Origin: Xestospongia bergquistia
Lineage: Eukaryota; Porifera; Demospongiae; Haplosclerida; Petrosiidae
Assembly (NCBI GenBank): GCA_963965975.1
Contig: OZ014411.1
Coordinates: 13,036,501 to 13,100,500, forward strand
Length of the DNA: 64,000 bases
Reading direction: 5' to 3'
A model generated the notes under the pieces. It searched no databases. It worked only from the letters and a program-made list of their open reading frames with translations, and was not told the DNA's origin. Positions 23,401 to 35,700 of the stretch are shown piece by piece (position 1 is the first letter of the stretch; every line of letters begins with the position of its first letter). A program made the translations under genes and the position numbers.

Positions 23401-26400
23401 ACTACATCTAATGATTTGGGTGTGGCTTCTTTCCTTTTTTTGTTAGCTTATGAAGTCATCTTAACTACTCAGCATTATTCTTTTATCTCTTACTTTATAA
23501 GGATATTGATATGAAGAAATTGATCTCTTCTAATCCAATATAATATAATATAGGACAACATTAACTCCATATACTATCCTTGCTATGCAACATATGGATT
23601 TAGTCAACTGTACAGCAAAAATGATAATAAAACAATGTTAAAATTTTTATGTTCTGGAATACTTTTTTTGTTCTACATTGTTAGCATGAGCCACAAAATC
23701 AATGCCAAGGCAGTACCATATTCAATTGACAATATTTTGATATCCAACAACTTCCATTATACATTTAAGTATTGGAAAATGTGACCTGTCATGTTTGATT
23801 GGAATACCAATATGGTACTAAATTCATTGGATGTAAATTTTCACATTGATATTAAATAAGATGCTTGCCATCAATTTCTGAAAATGGTACACCAGCTGTA
23901 TATATGATGTTGTAGAATTGACATTTCATTGGATTGCTTGAAGATGTCATCTATTGTAGAATCAACGATGTTAGATAAAACTTGCTGAAGTTAGCATTTC
24001 ATTTTAGTAGTAATAATTGTGACCAGTGAATATAATGAATATTTTGATTTAATCTATTTAGTTCCAATATTACATGAACTAATCTTAGAGTAATTGTTAA
24101 GCCCCTTAAATCCAAAAACATTTCAGACTCATAATGGCAATTGTTCTGTTATATAAAATTTAATAAAGAAAACAATGGCGATATGTTAGCATATTACATA
24201 TCTTAAATTGTTATCACTTTTAATAAATATTACGACATATAAAAATAATAATTATCATTACAATAGTTAAACGTAGCTTATAATGTTCTGTAGTTTATGG
24301 AGTTTATCTCAGACAATGACTGATCACATTAAATTCTTTGGATGTACTTTCTTGCCTTTTTCATCTTCAGTTAATTTAGTTTAACAGTCCTTTTTTTATA
24401 AGAGCATACACAATATAGACAATCTGTAAAAAATACTCGATGACCTTGTAACATAAATGTACTGATTTATAGGAACTCACAACTGCAATTTCCCTTCATC
24501 TCGCTCATCCCCTCCCCTTCTGTTTTTCCTTCCTTCCTTTTTCCTTGTGCAACCTCTCTTTGCACAAGTCAAAATAGGTGAAGCAGAATAGGCGATGGTC
24601 TGTTTACCACTTATGGCAACCCTTCCTTTTTGTTTTTGTTACTTTATATATAATTATTATGGTTATAATCTATATGTGTCTGGTTTATTATTAGTTTTAT
24701 ATTTCTATTAATAGAATACAGTGAAAGCAGATTAGAGAAGCCACTAATTCTTAGACTTCATTTCATATTTTGAGAGAGAAAAAATATTCTTTTCTTGTAA
24801 CTTTACTAATCTTCTACATATCTTGATGAACACTCTGACACTTGTTGTCAGTAGTTTAAGAACATTGGCTTGTAGGTTACTTTTACAATGACAATGGAAT
24901 CATCATAGCACATACTTATGGTTTTGTAGTTTTGAGGAAAGAAATGAAATATCACAAACTTTTTAAAATGCTTTGTCTTATAGCCATTATAAATCTAACC
25001 ATGTAGCTTGAGGATTTACTTTCATCATATAATTATTGCATTGATAACTCAGGTATAGTCAGAATGCAAACAATGGATGAAAATTGCCAATATAGACTCA
25101 TCTATATTTGGATGATTTTGTTACCACATTCTAAATCATCTTTTTTATGGTTATACATGTAATACAAGGTTACTCCAGGTTCTTAGCTAAGAAAATAAGT
25201 TGGTTTGCCTTTTCGGGCTTTAAAAGAGATCTGTTACTAGTAATGATGTTACCAGCAGTACTAAATGTTCTTTCAGAAGCTACACTGGTAGCACATGAGC
25301 ATAGATATCGTTCTGCTAGTTGAGAAAGGAGAGGCATTCGAGTTGACTCATGGAACAGATGGAACATTTTTGTCATAGGGCTTTTTGATCCTGTTCCATC
25401 TCAACACTTGCTGGCAGCCATCTTAACAATCCACATGGTTATTAATAGTTAATTAGGTAATGCGGTATTATTAAAAAGTGATGGTATATCGTTTCCATTT
25501 TAACGAATCTACTAATTATTGTAATACCGCTCAACCTTATATCTCTCTCTATAGAGTGTCTGATGTCATCTATAATCATCCAATTTTGGATGATTTTCAT
25601 CATCACTGTTTGGATGTTTTTTTTATGCCTAAATATTTGATCAATAGTACTAGATAACTATTGTGCAGAACAATATGCATGACTACAGTTATTGCAAGCT
25701 ACTTCTTTGTGTAGGTCTGTGTGTTTCTTTACTTTTTTCTGGGGTGTCTAAATACAAGTGGAGTGTGATTTTGTCGTCCTTTCAGAGCTACACTAGCTAC
25801 AACACTGTGCTGAAAATGGTTCACCAACTTCTTTGCAGCTACAATCATGTTCTCAATTGTAATCACTGTTAACAATCCAGAGTTTATACATAGTTGTAAA
25901 CAATGAGCAGAGCACCGAAGACTATGCCAGTCTTTTTCATCAAACAACATTTTCGTGGAGAGGACCATATTACAGCCTTGATCATGGACAACACAGACTA
26001 CCTTGTTCTCAATACCAAATTTCTGAGAAATCTCAGCTCCTGTGTGTCTTTCTGGGAAGGCAGAAGTACACAGAACAAATGAACGCAGTTACCAGAGATA
26101 AAATGAGCTGAAACTGTAAGGTAAGCATCGTTTGCTATGCTAGTCCAAATGTCTGTTGTAAAAGAAACACTCAAGACTTCTCTTCCTAATATTTCTTTAA
26201 GCTTTTCCTGTCCAGTTTTGTGCTTACGGTGCACAAGAGAAGCTAAATACATAGCACTTGGAACCTTGGAACCAGGTTCTAGGTATTTTATTAAGCTCAG
26301 GAAACCTTCACCTTCAACAATGCGCAGTGGACAAAGATCTATTGCCACCATTTCTGTGATACAGTCAGTTATTTCCTTGGATCTTGCAATGGAACAGCTT

Positions 26401-26693
26401 GGTATTGTCATATAGAGTTATATAATGGACAAATACACACTGACTAACATTTAAAATGTTGCTTTTTAGACTCCCCTTACAAAATTTTGCATGTTGCATA
26501 ATATATGGTATAATGTATGTATGTACATTATATGAATTATTTTTTTTATTATTCAGTGTACTCGTGAGATTATGTTACATGACAATGATTCTAACACATT
26601 TTGTGACCTTCTAAAACTGCATAAACAACAACTTGTTCTCTCATCCAAGTTTGTAAGTTTACTTTGATATTTTAGTTTGTATATATATATATA

Positions 26694-26753
<60 letters not shown>

Positions 26754-29700
26754 ATATGTGTATGTATGTGTTACATGTTTAATATGATATTATTAGTAGG
26801 CATGTACATGTACTTATATATATATTGTACCAAATATGAAATGCCCTAATTCTGGCATTGTATGTTCATAATTCTGTAACTGGAATGTAGACTTATTATT
26901 TATGAGAAAATTTCCAGACTTACTGCACTGTTATATAAGTGACCATTATTTGTTTTCCTGTAGAGAGTTGAAAATTTGCTGGAATTGGTCTTTCTTCTTC
27001 TTCAACATGAAAACATTGATGAGTCTTTTCAAACCCTTCAGAGGTAAATTGTGTTTTTAGTTAGGGTTGTACAAGTACAGGACATATGCAACTTAAGAGG
27101 TAAACATGTATTAATTGTTTTACATTCTCTCTTACACTGAGAAGTTTGGGCATAAATAATATGCATGCATAATGCTGCATTACAATGAACTCTTCTGTTT
27201 GGCTGAGTATTTAAGGGGTGTGCCCTGGGCACAAGATGGCAGGTATATACAGCCCTCCATTATCTTTTTAAAAGATTTTAAGGATCTCCTTAAGTTAAAT
27301 AGTAGAGCAATGTGGGTGGGGAACCTGTCAAAAAGAAAAGAAAAAGGTAAAGATAAACTGTCCATGATGTGAAATAGTATCTAAGTATTAGTTGATATTA
27401 AGGCATTGATGTTCCTTTACTTGTTGAGCATAATATATATCCACATTGTTTTCTTTGTCCGTGTGTCTTTTTATAGCCTTCAAAAGCTGGCTAAAATAGT
27501 TTGCTGGTAATCTAAGTGATTTCATTACCACCAGTAAAATAACTATTGGCATTCATTTTGTGTGAAATTGCATGAATAACCCAGCATAAGCTTTATAAAA
27601 TCTTTCTGAGATTTACCACTACTATCATTATCAGTTTCATTTCCACCATTATTACCTTTATCCATCATGTCCAACAATATGTCAAGAACTTGTGATTATT
27701 GAGTGATCGTGACTTTTTTGAGAACAATGTTGACTTTATTTGTTCTAGTTGTCAAATTCCTTTTGGAATTTCTCAGTGGAAAAATTCTGAAATCCTGAAA
27801 TTTTGAAATCCTTTTAAACATGATAGGTTCTGATTCAAAAGTTGGAACTATTGTCTGAGCACTAACAATTACTGAAATTCTAGATTAATTAAATTAATGA
27901 ATTACTGAACAATTACTGAAATTGCTGACATGTACGAAGCAGAAATAGTTAATTAATTTGAAATAGTTAAGTAAAATACAAAGCAGAAGTTGTGCAAAAA
28001 CACTTGTGGTCTAATTCACAAGTATGGTCTCAAATTTTGTAGGCAATATTATCGAGAACATGCTGAAGATATTGGATTCTTTAAAGTAAACGAATTGTTA
28101 TAAAAGTATTAGTCTAGAATATATGATTTTGATAGTTTGCCTTTATAACTAGCCCACTGTATGACACTGTAACTTCATGTTAAATTACAGGCATTGCTGA
28201 CTCTTTTGCTAAGAGAGGAAGGGTTAGGAACTCTTAATGTAATTGTTCCCAGATCCTTCCTCTTGTTGCATATAATAGGAGAGGAAATACCTCACCTTAC
28301 ATTCCATGCATAAAACACCTTTTTTAATAAAGGGGTCTTCTCAACTCGGACAGAGTATAGAGACTACTCTTCCTTTTTTTATAACATGAATTTCTGATAG
28401 ACATTTTCCACTTGGCTTTCAAAGGACCAAAACATCCTTTGTCAAGAGGTTGTGAGAGATGAATAGTGTTGAGTGGTAAGATGAAAAGAATTACATGTGC
28501 CTCTGCTTCTTGATGAATAATGGCAGGACAATAAGGTTAAGAGTGGTCATCCATTAAGAGATAGAGAGGATATGTTGGAGGGGCTTGTTTCATTTTGTCA
28601 CTATAATAATCATAACTTTCCACTTATTTTGTTGTAAACTTTAGTTTGATTTCTGTTTGATAAGGATAGCTGGTGAATTAATCATTAGAATCATTGATTA
28701 CATCTTTCAAACAGTCCCACAAGTATCTTTCTAAATATGTCTGGGGAAAGTTTTTCTGTGGTAGATTTAAGGACTGGCTATGTAGTTATTGTAGTAATAA
28801 TTGCCTAGGCATTATATGAAATGAAAGATAAGTATTGTGATCTAGCAATTGGCATTACAGAAATCCTCAGAGGAAGAAATTAATTATGTGTTACTGATTT
28901 GGTGTAACTTAATAAAGTATATAGTTAAAACAATGCATGTAGTCGTGTTTTACATTGTGTTACCATGTATGCTGTTGTCATATGTAACTTATATTATCAT
29001 CAGTTCTTATGTGCTTACACTTATCAGTTTTATTACGAAGTCATTTGTTTTGATGGAAACATTTACTACACTTCTACCAAGCCTTTCAACAATTGGTGAA
29101 TGAAATTTTCCATTATAGCTTAGGTGTCACTTAATACTTTGCAGGAGGAGGTATAAAACTTGGTGCTTATAAATCACATTTGTAGCATTTCTTTATCATT
29201 ATTAGTATAGGCTCACAGTTTATAAGTACAATAATCTGCTTAATGCATGTGCTGTTTTTATTGTCTATTTTTTTGGTTTGTTAGGAGTATCTCTAATCAT
29301 TCTAATCCTCTTTGTCATGGTTATACTTGCCTTTTGGCATATTTACTCTGGAAAAGAGAGTCAAGTGGTGAAATATCTACAAATGATACTAAAGTCTTAA
29401 GTTATGATGCTCCTTTGTTAACAAATGTAGTTGAAGACAATTTTGATATACCACATACTATTGGTCAAGAAGAGGTTAGTGCCTCATCATTATTACATGG
29501 ATGAACTTTGATAATTTTTAGTATAATTCATAGACCTATATTTAAATGTGTATACTGTTGTTTAATGTCTAAGTCAATACACTATAGTATTTTAAAGACA
29601 TACATTTAAATTTTTTTATAAAAAAAATTTTTTTTTGACTTTTTAGAGTGATACTACTTATTTCAAAACAATGGCTAAGCAATTTGAACAGATGATGCAA

Positions 29701-32700
29701 ACTATTCCTGATTATGCTGGTGTCTATTTTTCATTTGTTTTTTCATATGTTCAGGTATGACTTATGTTGTATTAATGAAGTATTGCTATAACATTCTATA
29801 GGCGTATTAATTTTTCGACTTTCAGTTTAAGATTGTAGTAGCACCATTTTCCAGAAATAATGCTAATTTCTCAAGTAGTGTCAAAGTTATAGCTTTTTTA
29901 TCACTAGGCTCTACTTTGTGTGAACAATTTAGAAGAAGCTCTGACTATAATAATGGAGTTCAAGAGCAGACACCCTGGAGAATTGAGTGTTTACAAGTAA
30001 CTACACCAATGCATGCTTACAAGTATTCTTATTGTATTTGTGCAAACCTTATAAAACACGCAAATATTTGAAACATAGTAGGCTTTGTATTGTTAATTAT
30101 CCCTATAAACTGGTGGTGGATACTGGATAGTACAAACACATATACATCTGGTGTACTAAGGGTTGCTTGCATTAAACTAAATAGGTATTCACTGTTATGT
30201 GTTGCTGAATTATTTACAAATTTTGCTACCTTAAAATGTATATGTGTTAAATTGTCTTATGATATTAGGCACTGTTATCTATTGCATTTGTTTTTTGCAG
30301 ACTTCTCATTGAGCTGCTAACAATGCAAGATGATACAATTGCATTAGAAAATACAAGAAGAGAGCTAGTTGCCTTAGACCCTTCTAATCTTGAAGTTTTA
30401 CAACTGGCAAAATTTTTAATTACAAAAGGTACTGATTAGGTTTTGAAAATTTGAAATCTCAATTATTATTTTGTATACACTATATTATGTTATTCTATGT
30501 ATGAGGATGACTATTCAAAGTGTCATATCATGATTGTTTTGTTTGTAGCAACTCTTCAGTAGATTCAGTATTATAACACTTCTTATATATCTTTCAATTG
30601 TAATCACTTTGTTATTAACTAGCTCATATATGTTATTTTGTGTAAATGTATTTATTGTTTTGAATAATGTATAATTGAATAATGTTATTATTTAGGTGAC
30701 AACAGTTATTCAGAAGTCTTCTCGTTACTTGTATCTTTTTTGGATTATCCTCATAATAGTCACAACTTTGAAGCATGGTCTCTTCTAGAACATATACAAA
30801 AACTATGGTAAGCTAATGATACAGTTTGTTTGTAAGCACAATGCAACTAATTGAAACAGTGAAACAAAATGTCATCTCTCACTATATAAATTTGTATATG
30901 TGTGTACTTTGATCACACCTACAAATGCAATATAGACTTCCCAGATCCCATAATTACAGGCATGACAGGCCCGTAGCCAGGATTTTCTTAAAGGGGGGCT
31001 TGTTTGTAAAAAATTAAACCACACCCTTAATCAGTGACTATCCATATCCACACCTATGACTTGACTTTGTCATATTAAAGAAAGAAAGAGATTCATACCA
31101 TGTAGAGTTAAAACATGTATAATACTAACTGTTAATAATGTTCTCAAGTTGCAAGCGACGTGGATGCCTCCTAGCAAACTCATCTATAACCTGGTCAATG
31201 TCAATGTCTATATCATGATGAACATGAACAAGAGACAAAGAAGACAATTGGTTGTTTCCCATCATTGATCTAAGTGAACTCTTAATTCGTTTGAGGGCAC
31301 TAAATGATCGTTCAGCCGTACATGATGTAACTGTCAATGAACACAAGATGAGCAGTAAAGTCTTTATGTTTGGAAACATCTGTGAAACTTGTGGGAGTGT
31401 GTGATGCAAAGATGATGGAAGAGAAGCAGCTCCATGTTCTGTTGCCTGGTCTTGCCATTTAATATACCAGCTGAGTCCCTCACTTTTCAGGCTTGAGACG
31501 TATGGAAGATCAGACGAGTGCATGTTTTCTAGCTCACCAAGTTTGGAAAGAACAATTTCCAAATCCATTGAAACCATTATTGATGGAATGAGGCAAAATC
31601 CTTGGAGAGTTGTTCTTTGAGAGTCATCAAACCTTGTCTCAAGCTCTTGTAAAAGATGGTCTAACATTGGAATTGAGATGGTTCTGAGAAAGTACTGAGA
31701 TGGTGATGATGCAGGGGTGTTTGATCTGCGTATATGTATTCCTATTAATAAAGGAAAGTATTTGTGAATTTTGTTTAAATGGTGAAAATGTGATTTTTGT
31801 AAGGAGTAAGATCCCATATTATACATCCATACTTGTGAAATCTTCACTTGTTTTACTGGCATCTATTCATTGTACTGACTTTCGTTGCTAACTGTCCTAG
31901 TTATCTTTTCGTGTAGCTTCCTAGTAAATACAACTTAAATCTTTTGTTAGTTTCTTCTGTTCTTTCCTAACATGGAGTGCACATTATCTTTCATCTGGCA
32001 GATTTTCTTCAACTTTTGGTGAAAAATAGCAGCAATGCAATTTGCTCTTTTGTAGAAAATTGTTGGTCTGGATCATGTGTGTAGTGTGACAATACTTGGT
32101 GTTTATGAATATGAAAGTTTACTTCAACTGTCAATATAAATTCTCTGTCAGTGTTGTAATTCTACTATTGACCGAGCTTGCCAATACAACATATATATTT
32201 AAAAGAACAATAACTCAACAACTGTAAACTGAACAAAACTGAATTTACATGACAGTATATAGTGCAGTTCCAGAACATTTATATAAACATTACATCATAG
32301 GTTTATTTAAGTTACCACATTTTTCCCCTTTTTAAGTTCGAATTAGTGGAGCAAATGTTTCAGGCGGTTTTCGTTTTCGACTTGATCTTCTAACTGGTGA
32401 ACACACTACTGGTGTTGGATGTCGATTGAGTAGGCTCTGTTGGTTCCACACCACTTTCAGTTGTAACTTCATATGATAAAGGTCCAGTTATTTTAGTTAC
32501 CTTCACCAGTATCCACATAGATCCATGAAAATTTTTTACAAACAACAGATCATCCGGTTTAAACTTTCGAGGTTCCTTGCCAGAGATGAGTTTCTCCTGT
32601 TTCTTCTCGACATCTTCTGAAATATCAGGATGTAGCGCACCTAAACATGTTCTTATCTTCCTCCCTATTAGGAGTTGAGACGGGGAAAGTCCAGTAGTAG

Positions 32701-35700
32701 TCTGGGGTGTTACCCTATACTGAAGTAAAAATCTAGATAAACGTACATCAATTCAACCATCCATTTTAACAACTGTACTATTGAAGTTTGAACTGCCCTT
32801 TCAGCAAGTCCATTGGAGGAGGGATTGTAAGGTGATGTGAATATGTGTTTAATACCATTCTGAGTTGTGAATTGCTTGAATTCCTCGCTTCGAAAACCTG
32901 ATCCGTTATCTGACACCAACTGTTCTGGTATGCCATGTGTAGCAAATAATGAACGAAGTTTAATAATGGTGCTCACGGCAGAAGTAGAGTTCACTATTTC
33001 AACATCAATCCATTTGGAATGAGCGTCTATGACCACTAAAAACTTTGCCCATGAAGGGACCAGCATGGTCAATGTGTATCCGCGCCCAAGGTCTAGAGGG
33101 ATAGTCCCATGGGTGGAGAGGAGCTTTACTAGGAGAAGGTCTATTCATTTGACACATATTACATCCTCTCACTCTGTTCACAATATCACTGTCTATACCT
33201 GGCCACCAGACATATGAACGACTGAGGCTCTTCATTTGACTGACTCCAGGATGAGTGTCATGTAGTTGATTCAACACCAGTGACTGACCAGGTGGCGGTA
33301 CGATTACTCGTGATCCCCATAAAACACACCCTTTGACGATGCTGAGTTCATCTCGACAGTTAAAGTATGGCTTGAGATCTTCATTGTCAACAATGTTTGG
33401 CCATCTGTGTAATACAAAGCGATGAACTCGAGATAAGATTGGAAGTACTTCTTCTCAGCTGGTGAGAGAGTTCTAGAAATGAATGCAATTGGTTTCTCTG
33501 ATCCATCGTCCATCTTATGAGCTAAAACTGCTCCTAAACCATACTGTGAAGCATCACACGAAAGTATGATCTCCTTCTGACAATCATAATGCACGAGGAG
33601 TGTGGATGATTGAAGCAACTGCTTGGCTTTATTAAATGCCTCTTTTTGCAACTTCTTCCAGGACCAGTTTACATCTTTCCTAAGTAAATGGTACAGTGGA
33701 GACAAAAAAGTAGATAAGTGAGGCAAGAATTTAGAGTAATAATTGAGCAAACCTAAAAACAACTTTAATTCTGTCACATTTCGAGGATGTGGGGCTTGTT
33801 TAATTGCTCTGACTTTCTCCTCAGATGGATGCAAACCCTCTTGATCGATAACGTGACCTAGGTATTCAACTGACGGTGCAGCGAATGTACATTTGTGTCT
33901 CTTCAATGTTACTCCAGCCTCTTCTAAACAATTCATTACTCTTGTCAGGTTCTCAAGGTGCTCCTGTTGGCTTTTTCCGGTTACTAAAATGTCATCAATA
34001 TATGCAACCACCCCTGGTAACCCTTGCAACAAACTCCCAATTGTTCATTGAAAAATGGCAGGGGCGGAAGAGATACCAAAGGAAGTCGTTCGAACTGAAA
34101 TAAACCCTTCTGAGTGTTAATGATAGTAAACTTTTTGGAATCCTCTTCTAGTACAATTTGTTGATAAGCATGAGAAAGGTCTAGTTTAGAGAATACCTTT
34201 CCTCCAGAAAGGGCTGCGAATAGATCTTCCACTTGGGGAAGAGGATACTCTTCTAGTTTGAAGCTTTGAGTAGACGTTCTAGTTCTTGATCTACCTTGTC
34301 ACATAACGAGTAGGGGACTGGGCGAGGTTTAACATAACGAGGTTGAGCATTGCTGGGGACACAGATTTTGGCTTCCATACCCTTCAACTTTCCTAGCTCG
34401 GATCTGAAAAGACGAGAATGTTTCTCAATGACTTCATCCAATGGTGAGTTGATACGAAAGCTTTTGATTATCTGCCAGTCCAGTTTGATCCTCTTCAGCC
34501 AGTTACAACCGAACGAACTCACGCCTTTGCCCTTGATTACAAAAATTGGAAGTGTGACTGTTTGTGTCTGGTATTTAACCTTGACGTTTGCACTTCCCAG
34601 GACTTCTAACAAGTGCCCTGAATATGAAGTGAGAGGTGCATTACTAGGGCGGAGCTGAACTGAGGAGGACAGCCCTGAATTGAACGTGTCTTCACTAATG
34701 ATGGAGACTGAAGCACCTGTGTCCAACTCCATGTCTAACTTGTGACCATTTACTTCCACGGTTAGCTTGATTGGATCAGACCTAGAGGAAAAAGAATAAA
34801 TCATAAATAAATTATTAGATTCTTCTGGAGTGAGTTCTTCCAGAGGTGATGACTCCTCCTTGTTTACAGAGTGCAGGCCCTTTGCTGGTCTTCCTGTAGA
34901 CTTCTGAGACTTTGTGGTAGGGCTCCGACACACCTTAGAGATGTGACCAGTCTTGCCGGAATTGTGGCATTTTTCTTTGATGATCTCGGGTTGAATGTAC
35001 TGTGTCGTCTTGTAGTGTGATGGACTTCTTCTTTCTTAGTTTGTTGCTGCATTAAGTGAGCATGCTTCTTGGCATCTTCTAATCCTGTAGCTATCTCAAC
35101 TGATCAATCGAAGGTAAGATTATCTTCCTCTGTAAGTAGACGACTTCTGATATATTCGTGCTGTAGACCACATATGAATTTGTCACGAAGAGTTTCATCT
35201 AACGATGCCTTCTTAAAGTTGCAGCGTGCTGCCAACTTTCATAAGTCCGCAACGAAATCTGCTATACTTTCTGACTCTCTCTGGTGTTGACAACCAAATT
35301 TGTACCACTCTACTATAACTGAAGACTTGGTGTTGAAATGCTTCTCTAGTTCAGCTTCGAGTGTCTCGAGAGTCTCTTCCTCCGGTTTCTCAAAAATGTT
35401 TGCCAGAACTTCGTATGAGTCGTAGCCAATGGCCATGAGAAAGACTGACTTCTTCCTATCCTCTAGGATGTCATTGGCCTTCACGAATAGTTCAAAACGT
35501 TGTATATATCTTGTAACACTGTACTTTGACAGGTCGAATGGTTCCAATAGTCCACTGATAAGCACTGCCATTTCTTTTACCTCTTGTCACCAAATATGTT
35601 GTAATTCTACTATTGACCGAGCTTACCAATACAACATATATATTTAAAAGAACAATAACTCAACAACTGTAGACTGAACAAAACTGAATTTACATGACAT

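Larger units (their letters stand above)
32152..35699 (-). mobile_element. Ty3/Gypsy LTR retrotransposon, 3.5 kb, short LTRs
   Basis: A 103-base block at 32,152-32,254 recurs at 35,597-35,699 with two differences and lies at the two ends of a minus-strand gag-pol. The 3' LTR is fuller (about 168 bases, to 32,319) and is preceded by a purine tract AAAAAGGGGAAAAA. The 5' LTR copy stops at 35,699, so its outer part is lost, and no target duplication can be found. The coding region has several frameshifts. Confidence 0.88.

Noticed and set aside
28043..28085. Possible extra TAF1A exon (QYYREHAEDIGFFK)
   Set aside because: Splice signals are acceptable, but exon 4 and the 29,285 exon already join in phase and match TAF1A better directly; including this exon breaks the downstream phase unless another is added.
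28191..28238. Second possible extra TAF1A exon (ALLTLLLREEGLGTLN)
   Set aside because: It ends at the border of a transposon end at 28,240 and leaves a phase incompatible with the next exon.
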